Origin: Undaria pinnatifida
Taxonomy: Eukaryota; Sar; Phaeophyceae; Laminariales; Alariaceae
Direction of reading: 5' to 3'
Length of the DNA: 64,000 nucleotides
NCBI GenBank assembly: GCA_012845835.1
Contig: JABAKD010000020.1
Location: 10,490,488 to 10,554,487 of the forward strand
Shown here one piece after another: positions 10,110 to 21,722 of this stretch (the first letter of the stretch is position 1; every line of letters begins with the position of its first letter). The position numbers and the translations under genes are program-made. The notes below the pieces were generated by a model, which saw only the letters and a program-made list of their open reading frames with translations, did not search any database and was not told where the DNA came from.

Positions 10110-10260
10110 ATTTTATTTCTTGTGAGTTCCGATCCGATCCGATCCCATCCGATGCCATGGTATCGGTTATCGGGTATGTTTTACCTTTTGGTCTATATCG
10201 GATCGGAACCGTTCCTATTACTCTGTACTACCAGTACATGTACCACCACAGAGATACGTG
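10110..10260. repeat. CCGAT-rich patch
   Basis: TCCGATCCGATCCGATCCC-type pentamers and GGTATCGG variants. No gene recognised here or in the flanking 9720-9950. Confidence 0.5.
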
Positions 10261-10344
10261 GCCAATGATTGGCACCCACTAGGATGACACAGCAGTAAGA
10301 GTCAGCAGCGAAGGCTCACAGCCAGATAAGCACACATGCAGTAA

Positions 10345-11100
10345 AACATACAAGGGCTCCACTCCGCGGGCGGCTGACACCGCCCGCCACGCTTGCGCAA
10401 GGAAGATTTTAACTAATAAATGTGAAGGGGGCAGAAATAAGAGGCCCATGATTTAGTGCAACTAGCGATTTGATAATGCCAAGAGCTACTTGTGCGGAGC
10501 TGATTGCCCTGTCTGTGCTGTGCTGTTGTTGGCGATGTCACGTTTTGATCGGCAGTAGTACGGGTGTAATTTGCGAAGAAAAAATCGCGAAGAGGACCGA
10601 CATGGAGAACAAAACCAACGACGAAAAAGCACAAAGACGAGTACACACACGTACCAACGGTGCCTGGTACCTGGTACTTCGCCCAATACCTGGTGGTACA
10701 CTGTGTGGTTCTAAAGAAAGCACAGGGCTCTGCTCCGCAAGACTGCTGACGCCGCCCGCTACGCTCGCGCAAGGAAGAATGCAACTAACTGAAACATATA
10801 AATAAATGGGGCAGGAAGAAGAGGCCCGTGATTATTTGGTGCGAATAGCGAATTGATAATAATGCCAAGAGGTGCTTGTGAAGAGCTAATTGCCCTGCGT
10901 TGTGCTGTGTGCTTGTTGATGTCACGTTCTGAACGGCAGTACGTGCGATATTTGCGGGGGGGGGGGGGGGGGGGCATGGGGACCGAGAGAGGACAATCAA
11001 CTGAAGAAAGCAAAAAGACGAGTAAACAAAACACGTACATAAACCTGGTATCTGCATCATACTTGGTACTACAACTACAAGTAACTGCTGCTGTATGTTC
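10345..11100 (+). repeat. two-copy tandem duplication, period about 378 bp
   Basis: Unit 1 (about 10345-10722) and unit 2 (about 10723-11100) share GCGCAAGGAAGA, AGAGGCCC, ATAATGCCAAGAG, GAGCTNATTGCCCTG, GATGTCACGTT and AAAAAGACGAGTA, in the same order. Unit 2 has a G17 to G19 run near 10958-10974. Frames differ between units and stops are frequent, so coding is unlikely. Confidence 0.75.
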
Positions 11101-11470
11101 AAAAGAACGCACAGCGCCGCACGACACAGCACCGCAAAACGAAGGGCAAGGCACGGCACCGCACCGCGCTGCTCTGCGCTGCCGAGCTATATATAGCCGA
11201 GCTGAACTGAGCTGGGGGTGCATTGTTTGTGGTCCAATAACGTCATATGTACAAACCTGGTGTAGTATTATTAGCACGGGTACGTGGTACTCGCACGATA
11301 CTTCGGATATTACTGGCATGTACATACAAACTAGTAACAAAGTACAGCAAAGCACGCAGCATGGCAAAGCACGGCAAAGCACAGCGCTGCGCTTTACTCA
11401 GCTAGAGCTGCAGGGCATCGCAGGGCACTGCACGGCGCTGCGTTGCTGTGAGCTATAGCGCTGCGGTGGG
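11100..11470. repeat. GCAC / GCTGCGC low-complexity region
   Basis: Degenerate GCACNGC and CTGCGCT motifs, with runs such as AGCACGGCAAAGCACAGCG. It produces apparent ORFs on both strands that look compositional. Confidence 0.45.
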
Positions 11471-13390
11471 GTGCTGGGCGGCGCGGAGCTGATGAGCCAA
11501 GCCCAGATCTCAGCTGATGAAACTTCGTCAAGTACAAAACAAATGGTGGGAATCAACAAAGGAAAGCTAAAGCCTGAAAGCTGGACAGTACCGCAAGTAA
11601 TGCACAGGCGACAAATTAGCGGCAAATGGTAGGAAGTTCAACTTGCTAGACAAAAAGGAAGACAAAATCGCGAAAAAGTTCAAAATCGTGTTGACAGAAA
11701 ACCAAATTTGCAGGAAGCAGCTGAAAAGTCAAGAAACAACTGACAAAACGCGCAGAACAAAAATAATAAAGGCCGAGCAAGAAACCAAAGAAAAGCTGGA
11801 CCGTTCCGCAACTAATGCACGGAGACGGTGTCGAAGTGGGACCCCCTGCCAGGGAGGTGCCAACCGAGCACTTTCAGAAAAAATATATAAGTAAGTCTAT
11901 TGCTACCAACCAGTATGATGCTGTAAGCCACTTTTGTTGCGCCGTACCAGGTATCAAACTTTCTTGATGTGCAGTAACCTGTCCACTAGATAATCAATAC
12001 CAGGCAGATACGAACAGGCTTCGAGTAAGAAATGAAGCACTTGGTGTAATAACGGCAGGAGAGACGCCCGTGCGATGCACCTCATGCATTTGCAATGCTG
12101 CTACAGTTATGAATACCTCTGTAGATGCGACGAAAAGCCCATCAGTATCCCACGTACCAGAACAGCAGAGGGGCACAGCAGTGCGCATGTGGCAACACAT
12201 CACAGCAGCATCAGCGAGAGAGCTTCGCGCTGACAGCAGTCCCTTTTCACTCGCTACTATTATTCACGGCTCACGGCTCACGACTCACTCACACGTAATA
12301 ATCGACGATATTCTATCGCTGATTGCAGCTCCGAGGAGAGGGAGAGAGAAAGCGTGGAGAGTAGAAACCGGTCGGCAAAGCAAACCGCCAGCTGGTGAGT
12401 ACCTCGGAGCAAAGTGGGTGGATGGGTGGGTGTTGGCGTAAGACACAGAAGTCCAGCGTTGAGCGGAAAGCGGGAACCGAGAAAAAGGTACTCATCATAC
12501 CTACCATCTAAACATCAAATGCTGTAGATAAAACATAAAACAACGCGTGCAATCTCCTACCGGAAGAAACCAGATCTCCGTAGACGTATTGTGTAAACCT
12601 CGAACTTTGGTGAAACCCAGAAAAGAAGGTTGTTTTATTCGGGGTTGATACGAACAATTTACTTTAATTATATCGGTAAAACCCTGGGGGTAGTTTTTTT
12701 TTTAACGTGTTGTTTGTATCGCGTGGACAACAACAAGCATCCAAAAAGTATTATGAACTCCGGCCTTTAGAGCAGAGCAAGAAACAAAGACGAGAGAGCG
12801 GAGCTTTTAGCGGAGCCCTTGGGTTACGAGAGATGGACGCCGAGTGAGTGCTAATAGAGAGAGTGTTCTTGTTGGTCTATGATGCCGCACGAGTTGTTTG
12901 GCAGGGCCGGGGGAACATATAGCATGGGTTTTTGTACGTCAAGTCTGTGTTTTTGTCGTCGAACCTTTCTGTCCTTTTTCCTTTTGCTATTAGTACGGTC
13001 GTACTGGTGTGTAGCAGTCCCCGTGTAGAGATGATAGACGCTGAACTATCGCTAAGCATTTCAAGCATACCACACCAACCGGCGTTGAGCCGGGCCATAG
13101 CGGTATGACCGCGGGAAGAGGTATGGCAAATGGATCAGTTCGAAGTTGGCTCCCTCGTGCCAGCGGCGGTTGTAGCTCTGTCGCTATATGTAAAGCAAAG
13201 CTGTATGTTTTCTGGACTACTCAACTTTCTTTGAGACAGGTGCAGCTCCAAATGCCACACTCGTAAAACATACCAGGCACAAAGTAGGGGCATTTCGGAC
13301 TACCATGATACCGCTGTAGCCTGTGCTGTTAGAAGCATGCGTCAGCCGTATGCTAAAGTATGATGCGAGTACTCGCAACGCGTGCTTGAG
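11470..13390. other. no gene that can be supported
   Basis: Several 60-120 codon ORFs overlap on both strands (for example 12070-12441 + and 12877-13098 minus). None shows a domain, consistent splice borders or a duplicate in the window. Coding exons could be hidden, but I cannot point to one. Confidence 0.4.
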
Positions 13391-13429
13391 GGGGTACCAG
13401 ATACAGCAGTAGGCCGTAGGGGTACCCCA

Positions 13430-13620
13430 ATAAGGCGTTACTCCGATACAAGGCGGTTCAAATCGCTTGGCGCGACTGAGGAAATGCGCTCATAACCTGA
13501 AATGCATACGAGTATGATAAGGAGGTACGAAGCTTATCATATTGCTCTGGCACACCACAGCCTTGTTGGGATACCCTTTCGTAGGTATGTACTTTTGTAT
13601 GTACTTTTAGGGTACCGGGG
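13430..13620 (+). repeat. tRNA-Met-like repeat, copy 1
   Basis: AATCGCTTGGCGCGACTG then GCGCTCATAACCTG resembles the D arm and the CAT anticodon arm of a tRNA-Met, but no proper T arm or acceptor closure follows. The block ends with TTGCTCTGGCACACCAC and CCTTGTTGGG. A second copy with the same order is at 34325-34450. It looks like a tRNA-derived dispersed element and not a functional tRNA. Confidence 0.5.
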
Positions 13621-13699
13621 GAACCTCTCCAGGTATTAACTAATAATACCAACGGACCTACCTTACCCTCCAACACCACACCCGTCTCCACATGATGCA

Positions 13700-14505
13700 G
13701 TGTGACATGTTGGAAATCGCCGGGGTAGTACGTATACGCACCCTATTTGTCCGGGTATCTGCGTTTCTACCCGGGTTTACCCGGGCAGAGCGGGAGTGGC
13801 AGCACTTGCCAACCGGTCTACTTCGTACGTTACCATATCCCCAGCCCTTAATTAAGTACCGTGCACGTCTTCAAATCACGTACCTGGTGCCTGGTACCTG
13901 GTATTGTGATATTTTGGATTGTTTATATACCCGCGTAGAAAGTGCTGTTGGTTACGAACTAAAGTACTGCTGTAGTCTACCGTACACGCGCCCTTGGAGT
14001 ACTCGTACTCTCTTGTGGCACTCTCGTGTTCGTAGTCTAGGCTCTGCTCGTGGAGTTACGGCAACGACAACGTACACAAGGCCGCAGGCTTCGCTGAACG
14101 GCACTTGACTTGAACCAATATTCTCACCTAATCAAGGGTATGGTACAACAGCAGTAGTATCTTTTGGCACCGCCCTTCATTACGGCTGCGCTGCAGTTGT
14201 TTTACAGCCGTACTGCAACCGTTGGAGGAATCGAGGTGAAAGCAGTGTTCCCTCCATCTCCATGTGTTCCCAGCTCGAGCTCTGGGCTGCTATACGAGTA
14301 CCCGCATTACGTCTGCTATGCATGCACACAGCACATGCACAAGCAAGGGTTTGGTTTGTTTTTGGTTTCTCCAAGCAGAACACTGCTGTCGTAAATTCTT
14401 CCGCTGGCCGTCGCGGTCATCATTTATCTACTGTCTGGTACACAGCAGCAGCTACAAGTACATCAACACACCGATGCTATGGCGTTGTACATCATGCCGC
14501 CCCCG
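13700..14505. other. no recognisable gene
   Basis: GTACCTGGTACCTGGTA-type motifs near 13880 recur elsewhere in the window as low-complexity. Overlapping ORFs lack recognisable domains. Confidence 0.4.
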
Positions 14506-14514
14506 GGGTACACT

Positions 14515-14689
14515 GGGGGGCTCCCAATAATAGTGCCGTTCCCCCGGCATTTGCTAGCCCAAGATACCGGCACTATTCAGGGCCCCGGCACTATTGGGGA
14601 TCTAGTTACTATAGAGATACTATAGTACTTGTCGTGCCAACTAATTTAATCCGCACTATTAAGAGCGGTGGCAATATTGGGAGCCCCCC
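14515..14689. mobile_element. MITE-like element, 175 bp
   Basis: The terminal inverted repeats are GGGGGGCTCCCAAT at the left and its complement at the right end. Subterminal motifs of the type GCACTATT / AATAGTGC occur several times inside. It is flanked by ACT on both sides, which fits a 3-bp target-site duplication as made by CACTA- or PIF/Harbinger-type transposases. It has no coding capacity. Confidence 0.7.
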
Positions 14690-14814
14690 ACTGCTGCGCA
14701 TAGCATTCCTGTCACATTACATGATCCCATATGTATAATTGACAGCTTCATGCTCCTCGAGCCGTGACGAGATTTCGGCGTTTTGTGGTTTTTTCTTTCA
14801 TGTTTTCCTGTTTT

Positions 14815-15010
14815 TTTTGCTCATCCCATTTATTATCTTCGCTTTTTTTATTCCTCTTTCTCCCTCCCTAGACGTAACTCCATGTTCACTAAGCAGGCTC
14901 TCATCCCCCCTCCCCACTACAACACGTGCCTTCATTTTTATCGCGAGAAGAGTTGAGCCCTTTCTTCCCTCGTCGACTCGCATCGAACCGCGCCTACCCA
15001 ACCTAGTTAT
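14815..15010 (+). repeat. dispersed repeat R1, copy 2
   Basis: CCCATTTATTATC at the start, then a pyrimidine block, ACACGTGCCTTCATTTTTAT, CGCGAGAAGAG, CCTCGTCGACTCGC and CGCCTACCCA in the family order. Confidence 0.7.
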
Positions 15011-15375
15011 GTTTATTTCTTTGAGGCTGACAGCTTGATAGCTGAACGAGACCAAGGCTAGGGGAGTGGGTCACTTTTGGGGCCGTTTTTTTTCAATAGC
15101 TCGGGCTCATTCGTGCGAGTGACGCCCCCATGTCCCTCTGCGTTTATTTTGTTTTGTTTGGACAATATGACACCGCCATAGAATGTGATTTGCCAAGCTG
15201 CGCCAAACAAACCGCCTAAAGTATGAGCAGCCCTAATCCGGCTGTGAAAAAGAGGGTGCCCCTCTAGCTTAGCCTTGGTTACGGCATTTGTCCGCATGGA
15301 CAATGGAGGCAAAAATCAGTGCGCAACGCTGAGGCCTACCCGTCGACCGTTGATGACCGGAACGAGGAGCACGGC

Positions 15376-15440
15376 AATACCGTCGTGGCCCCGCGTTGGT
15401 GCGGTATATGCCTGTTAGTGCGGGGGCCCAGTTAAGTGCG
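15376..15440 (+). repeat. partial copy of the GGCCCCGC / TAGTGCGG element
   Basis: CCGTCGTGGCCCCGC, GTGCGGTA and TTAGTGCGGGG follow the same order as the left end of the element at 35168-35365. The right end is missing. Confidence 0.5.
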
Positions 15441-15930
15441 TCTTTCATTTCCGTGTTTTCGTATTTGCTTAGCTGCTCGTTATTATTTGTACCGCGCCAC
15501 ACCCCTGTATCATACCCTTCTTGTCACAAAGATGCCTGTCACAAAGATGCCAGAAGACGAAAGTTATGGCCTCCGGCAGACGGCAAACAGGCCGAAGCTG
15601 TGACGGACGGGTCTAGACGACCATAGGCGGGGACCGTTCTCGTTGTGTCCCCGTTTTCAGGGAAATGCCGTGCTGTATTACTGATAACGTGACACTTCAA
15701 CCTGGTCGGCATCTGAAAGGATCCCCACAGATAGTCACATGTTCGGTTATTTTCCGCAACCACACGAGAAGAGAGCAATGGGATAAGTATCACGGCATAA
15801 ATGACTGCAAAGTTGAGTGTCACATGCCACACGTCATATTTCATGTCCGGGGAACGAGACTCTTGTCGTTTGTTAGTCAGCGGCTGGCAAACTTTCTGGA
15901 GATGACTGCCGCACACCGCGCTGAGTGCCT
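15440..15930. other. no supported gene
   Basis: Overlapping ORFs on both strands (15539-15916 minus, 15665-16081 +) without a recognisable family. A short direct duplication, CTGTCACAAAGATGCC-like, lies near 15519-15551. Confidence 0.35.
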
Positions 15931-16640
15931 ACCTGAGTCCTTCTGGCCTTACAGGCGGCCCAGAACCCGACCAGACTATATATGCGTACCACAGCCCACA
16001 TGTTGCCTGCCCGGGCCCTTCTGGGATTTCAGGCGGCCAAGAACGAACCCGAGCAAGATTCTCGGCTGCCTGGAAATCTAGCAGGGTCTGGGCAAGCAAC
16101 GTGGAGTTTGCGGTACGCTAGATTGGTCGATTTCTGGGCCGCCTGAAAGTCTAGGAGGAATTAGGCAAGCACCCCGTCAGGTTTGCGGCGCACATCTCCA
16201 GAAAAGCTTCCAGCCGCTGGCGTAGGGGTTTCCATACATTAAGGGGGGGGGGTTGCTACAGAGGGCAGGGAACATTAGTCTAGAGGTCTGCAGTAGGCCT
16301 GGTCGGGCTCTTGGCGGCCTGAAAGTCCCAGAGGACGTGGGCAGGCACCATGTAGGGTTTGCGGCACGCATCTCCGGAAAGGCTGTCAGCGACTAGCGAC
16401 CGGCATAGGGATTTCCACACTCATACTTGGAGGATTTTTAGCCACAGGGGATGAGGAGACACAAATCTAGGCTTGGTCAGGTTATGGGCCTCCTGAAGGT
16501 CGAGGAAGACCTGGGCAGGCACCATGTGGGGTTTGCGGCACGCATCTCCAGAAAGGCTGCCAGCCGCTGGCATAGGGATTTCCACACATATACGTAGAGG
16601 ATTTTGCTACAGGGGATAGGAGGACGTAAGTCTAGATGAA
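15930..16640. repeat. about 175-bp repeat cluster, three direct and two inverted copies
   Basis: Direct copies start near 16130, 16308 and 16483 with GGNCNGCCTGAAAGTC-like sequence. They continue through GGGCAGGCACCATGT, GGTTTGCGGCACGCATCTCC and GGGATTTCCACAC. Two shorter inverted pieces carrying TTCAGGCGGCC-type sequence lie at about 15945-15985 and 16015-16060. Junctions between the inverted and direct parts share the CCTGAAA core. Confidence 0.75.
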
Positions 16641-17000
16641 ATACGCGCCTGCGACAAACATCAGTCTAGACGAGACGTCTATCAATAGACGTAGATATTA
16701 CGCGTCTCCTGGCGTGTTTGCTTGGCGGTACTGCTGTCGCATTCACGACCTCGATTTGCCTACATCCTTGACTGTTGCGAGCATACGTGGGGCCCGCCGC
16801 GACGAAACCCCCTTGTACAACGTACCTGGTACCACATATGCTACAAATACGAAAGAAACACGAGTACTCGCAATTAATGCAGCTATGAAATCAAGCCAAC
16901 TCGCTCGCAAAGTACACGGTAGTTGACAAGTGCAAACGCCAAACGTATAATACTTGATTTACCAAGTATATCTTGTTGTGTCATATCAAATAGATCCCTT
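16640..17000. other. no recognisable gene
   Basis: A short tandem of GTCTAGACGA / TAGACGTAGA lies near 16660-16700. Otherwise nothing recognised. Confidence 0.4.
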
Positions 17001-17004
17001 TTTG

Positions 17005-17200
17005 TCTTCGTTTTGTTTATTCAGCACCTTTAACTCTCCAGCTCAACTCGTAAGATTTACCCTTGGCCACCTTCTGGACCCGCCACAAGCCGTGGTCACA
17101 GGTGTCTTTTCTTCTCCCCCGCGGTGCTTGCCCTCATTTTTATCGCGTATAGGGTTCAGCATTCCCACTTTTCAGCTTTTGATGCTCGTCATTTTTTTCA
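17005..17200 (+). repeat. dispersed repeat R2, copy 1
   Basis: CTCCAGCTCAACTCGT, a GCCNCCTTCT patch, CAAGCCGTGGTCACAGGT, CTTGCCNTCATTTTTAT and TTTTCAGNTTTTNATGC occur in the same order at 58835-59025. The CATTTTTATCGCG core resembles R1, so R1 and R2 may be related. Confidence 0.65.
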
Positions 17201-17324
17201 CAACAAAAGTGCCTGCAAACGCGAGTATGCACCTGGTGAGACTTAAAACCACGACCTTGACCTTAGTAGGGACGATGTTCGATATTCACCTACTACTTCA
17301 GCGGGGACGCCAATACATAGTCCC

Positions 17325-17390
17325 AATTCCCCCCCCCCCCACCGCCCCTCCCCGTCCGCCGGTCTCCATCCCCCCCCCCCCCTTCCCATA
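17325..17390. repeat. C-rich tract
   Basis: C10-C12 runs separated by short spacers. Confidence 0.8.
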
Positions 17391-17539
17391 TTATCAGTTT
17401 CGTGGATGACGATGGGATGCGGCAGGCGAGGAGTCGGCGGCGCTTTCAGACGGGGCTGTTGGTCTTCCTGCTTTTCTTCTTTATGGACTCGAAGACCCCC
17501 CAGGATGCACGAGGCAAACACGATGCGGAGGTACGGTAT

Positions 17540-17800
<261 letters not shown>

Positions 17801-17889
17801 TTGCCCGTGGTCACAGACATGCCCCAATAACTGTAGAGTGGAAAAATACTCAGGAAAAATAAGCACAATAACGCACGCATCTGAAGCAG

Positions 17890-18075
17890 GCCTCAGGTGC
17901 GGTGCGGTGGGGAGAATGGTTGAGGTCGGGTGGGGTGGGGTGAGGGGGGTGGGTTAGATTTGGTTGGGTTAAATCGGGTTGGGTTGGGTCGGGTCGAGTT
18001 GAGTCGGGTTGGCTTAGGTCTGGAGGGATTAGGTTGGGTTGGGCTGGGTTGCGAGTCGGCCAAAGGGGCGGGGAG
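17890..18075. repeat. degenerate GGGTT / GGGTC tract
   Basis: Units such as GGGTTGGGTCGGGTCGAGTT. It is similar in style to telomeric DNA but lacks regular TTAGGG units. Confidence 0.6.
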
Positions 18076-18439
18076 GGGCTGGTCAAGCATTGTCGTGCAG
18101 CTTCTCTAACCGTTTTTGCGACCGTGCGCCCTCTCTCCCTGTCTCCCTGTCTCCCTCTTCCTCTCCCTCCTCCTCTTCGCTTTGCGTGGCGTGGTGCGGG
18201 GCAGACGAGGAGAGCGAAGGCCAAAACCAAAGCAACCAGGGACGAGACGGTCCACCAATTATCGGAGGGCATCAACATGGAGAAGCACAACGTATACTAT
18301 TCTTTGAGGTCCTTGACGGACGTCGCAGGTGAACCACTCACGAGCGCTCACGCGCTCTCGCGCGATCAGCTGTGTGTATCGCTACTGCCAGTACGTAACA
18401 CCTGGCAAGTGTTTGCTTTTTTGTGTCATAGTACAATTC

Positions 18440-18605
18440 GACGCTCGAGGGAAAAAAAGCTGAATTCTTCTCGCGATTAAAATAAATGCACCTACCGTAG
18501 TGGGGAGGGGGGAGGAGACCCACTGTGTGACCCCGGATCTCAGTTACTACTGGGAGGGAGGACGTGAGAAGTGCGAGGATAATAAATGGGATGGGAAGAA
18601 AAAAG
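18440..18605 (-). repeat. dispersed repeat R1, copy 3
   Basis: The minus strand reads CCCATTTATTATCCTCGCAC, then the GGGGTCACACAG block, then TCGCGAGAAGAATTCAGC. It matches the copies at 10-155 and 49645-49850. Confidence 0.7.
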
Positions 18606-18744
18606 GGTGCGAAATGCCATGACAGGGCACACATGAATACATGAAAAAAAAAATGCCGAGCTAAAGTGTCCGCGTCCGCGACAGCAGAAATGTGTCCTGT
18701 AAGCAGCGCTGAGCTGCCCCTCTGGTGTCTGCCTGAGTCCCCAC

Positions 18745-19095
18745 GTTTGGTGGGTGCTGGTGATGGTGCTGGTGATGGTGCTGGTGATGGCGCTGGTGAT
18801 GGTGCTGGTGCTGTTAGTGGTGATGGTGATGGTGGTGTTTGTGCTAGTCGACTTGTTGATGAGAATGTTGATGGTGTCGGTGGTGTTGTGGTGGTGTTTG
18901 TGGTGTTGGTGTTTGTGGTGTTGGTGTTTGTGGTGTTGGTGTTGGTGTTGATGTTGCCGTTGGTGTTGATGTTGTTGGTGGTGGCGGTTGTGTTAGTGGT
19001 GGATGTGTTAGTGGTGGTTGTGTTAGTGGTGTTGCTGGTCATTGTTGTTGGGTTTTTTGTTGGTGTTGGTGTTGGTGTCGATGGTGGTGTCGTTG
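18745..19095. repeat. (GGTGNT)n tract
   Basis: GGTGATGGTGCT and GGTGTTTGTGTT-type units. It gives Thr/Asn-rich or Val/Leu-rich false ORFs (18338-19189 minus, 18666-19211 +). Confidence 0.9.
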
Positions 19096-19194
19096 TTGTT
19101 GCCGTACGAAGTCGGGACGAAACGTTAGCGTTGCACGTCCTTTGCCTACGCGGTTTTGTTGGGTCGCATCTTGACGAAGCGAACGGCAAAGGAA

Positions 19195-19405
19195 AGGAAA
19201 GTTTAAGGTAAGATTAGGTAAGATAAGGTAAGATGTTGTAAGACAAACATGGGGTAAGGTGAGGTAGCGTAAAATTACGTCACGCTAAGGTGAAGGTAAG
19301 GTAACGAACGATAAGGAAAGGAAAGGAAAGGAAAGGAAGAACAAGGAAAGGTGGGGCAAGGCAAAGCAAGGTAAGGTACCACCAGTTAGGGTAAGGTAAT
19401 AAAAG
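19195..19405. repeat. degenerate AAGGT(A) tract
   Basis: AGGTAAGAT, AAGGAAAGG and GGTAAGGTA motifs in irregular order. Confidence 0.75.
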
Positions 19406-19795
19406 GTGCGGCTGCTGGCTTTGTGGTGTTGGTGTACAAGTCGCTGCATTTTCCAGCTCTCGCTTTTGAACGTGTGGCAGTGCGCTTCGAGAGTAGGGGC
19501 TCGTGCTGTGCTGTTTGGCGGTTTACCGCGCGGCTGCGGAAGAAATCAACGATTTTGATATAACTTACTTCCGCAATCGCTTAAGCCAGGCGACTATATA
19601 TCGGTATGCCTGCGCACGGTACACATGGTTTATCTTTTGCTTCTGTCTCTCACGAACGCTATATGGTCGCCTGGCCAACGTATGGCATGTGCTCAGGTCA
19701 TTGGGAGCTAGCAGATCCCGAGGAGATGCAGACTGTGCTACCCGTGAGGCAAACAGAAGATGGAAAGGTGATTGTCTGGTCTTGTCTTGTGTTTC
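19405..19795. other. no recognisable gene
   Basis: Unique-looking spacer between two simple-sequence tracts. The ORFs here are extended by the neighbouring CCTTG array and have no recognisable domain. Confidence 0.4.
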
Positions 19796-19799
19796 TGGC

Positions 19800-19928
19800 C
19801 TTGCCTTGCCTTGCCTTGCCTTGCCTTGCCTTGCCTTGCCTTGCCTTGCCTTGCCTTGCCTTGCCTTGCCTTGCCTTGCCTTGCCTTGCCTTGCCTTGCC
19901 TTGCCTTGCCTTGCCTTGCCTTGCCTTG
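19800..19928. repeat. (CCTTG)n pentanucleotide array, about 25 copies
   Basis: Essentially perfect TTGCC units throughout. All three frames are open on each strand (for example the LALPC period on +), which explains the stacked ORFs. Confidence 0.97.
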
Positions 19929-20029
19929 TCTTCACCTTCTCCCGGCCCCGTCTCCTTCCGCGTTTGGCGCAGCGGCAATAGTCCGTGCCGCGCTTAGTTT
20001 TTGGGGATAACGTGATGATATGACAGTTG

Positions 20030-20250
20030 GCGTGACGTTATCTCAACAATCGCGTGGCAATGGCGCCACATTGGGCACGACCTTGGCATGACCCTATCGT
20101 GACGTTGGACTTGGCACTGTAATGGCGTTGTCGTGGCGTTGGGCATGGCATTGCGTTGGCGTTGGCGCGGCATTTTAATGGCATTGTCATGATAATCGTG
20201 TGACGTTTTGGTAACATTGGCATAACCATGGCGCGACTTTGACACGGTCG
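20030..20250. repeat. degenerate TGGCGT / TGGCAT tract
   Basis: GTTGGCGTTGGCGCGGCATT-like irregular motifs. No gene. Confidence 0.5.
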
Positions 20251-20735
20251 GTGCGCCACGTTCACGTTGCGCAGGAGGACGATAACAAGCATGGCGAGTG
20301 GGGCCCGAATCGGGGGAGCAACGAGCATATGGACGAGGCGGATCCATCTACCGCCGGTTATATGGTGCGTGCGCTCGGGTTTTTCCGCAACATATTGTCG
20401 TTTTTTAACATTTTCTGGTCTCTCCAATCCTTTGTGCATCGATACTGACACGCTCTCCCATCTCCCCCCTCCCACGACCTACCCTCCCCACCTTTCCCAT
20501 GCTATGTTTCCCCTCCCCCGATGTAGACGGAGAAGCCTTGTTTTAATAATATATCGATTTTGCGACGCTATCATGGCACTTTCTCCCTCTTTCCGTCCCT
20601 CCCTCCTTTCCCCGCGTTTTTTGGGATTTTTGTTGCTGAATCTAAAGTAATAGCAAGTTTTTCGATGTTACTAACTTTTTGGGCCCTGGTTTTGTCACTT
20701 TTGACCTTGTTTGGATTGCTCAGGAGGTATTGTCG
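20250..20735. other. no recognisable gene; pyrimidine-rich patches
   Basis: C/T-rich stretches at 20450-20520 and 20580-20625. No exon could be supported. Confidence 0.4.
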
Positions 20736-20739
20736 TTCA

Positions 20740-20985
20740 AGGATTCAGGGGATCCTAACGTTAGTGGGGTCCGAGGAGTCTTGCAGCTCGGGCCTCCGAA
20801 ATTCTTGGTCCAGTTTGAAGGTGAGAGCCGCTTTCTTCGACAACGGGGTTCTCAAAAGGTGTCTAAGGATAAAGTATGGAAGTTGGAGAGGGGCGATCCT
20901 AGCGTTAGCGGGTTCCGAGGAGTCTTGAAACTAGAGGTTCCGCAACCTTCCGTCCAGTTTGAGGGTGATAACCGCCTTTTCGACT
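20740..20985 (+). repeat. about 128-bp direct repeat pair (R6 body)
   Basis: GATCCTANCGTTAGNGGG, CCGAGGAGTCTTG, GTCCAGTTTGANGGTGA and ACCGCNTTNTTCGAC-like blocks occur twice (near 20752 and 20897). A weaker third copy (CCCGAGGCGTTTTCGAG ... GAGAACCGCCTTT) lies at 21660-21722, beyond the ATT tract and the telomeric units. The repeat therefore brackets both. Confidence 0.65.
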
Positions 20986-21062
20986 GCGATATCCTAAGAA
21001 CGAGTCTAGGATACAGTATGGGATTTGGGTTGGGTTGACCCTATTGTTGGAGGGATCGGGTG

Positions 21063-21510
<448 letters not shown>

Positions 21511-21529
21511 TTTTTTTTAACCAAGCTAA

Positions 21530-21722
21530 CTAATCCCAACCCTAACCCTCACCCTAACCCTAACCCTATGCCATACGAAATACTATGGTAGCGGTCGAAG
21601 TGGCCCCTAATGAGGGGTAAAATGATTAGAAATATCAAGTGATGTGTATCACTGGCGGGACCCGAGGCGTTTTCGAGCTCCGAGCTCCGCTACCTTTAGT
21701 TCAAATGTGAGAACCGCCTTTG
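21530..21722 (+). repeat. telomere-motif repeat R6, copy 2
   Basis: About five CCCTAA-type units (21534-21568) are followed by CATACGAAATACT, GGGGTAAAATGATTAGAAAT and ATGTGTATC, as in copy 1 at 2640-2790. After that comes the third copy of the R6 body motif. Confidence 0.65.

Noticed and set aside
12877-13098. 73-codon minus ORF starting MARLNAGWCGMLEML
   Set aside because: Looks protein-like, but there is no family, splice border or duplicate to support it.
18338-19211. 283-codon minus ORF rich in Thr/Asn and 181-codon + ORF rich in Val
   Set aside because: Translations of the GGTGNT tract joined to unrelated flanks.
19503-20010. LALPC-repeat and KARQG-repeat ORFs
   Set aside because: A perfect 5-bp repeat is open in every frame; not a repeat protein.
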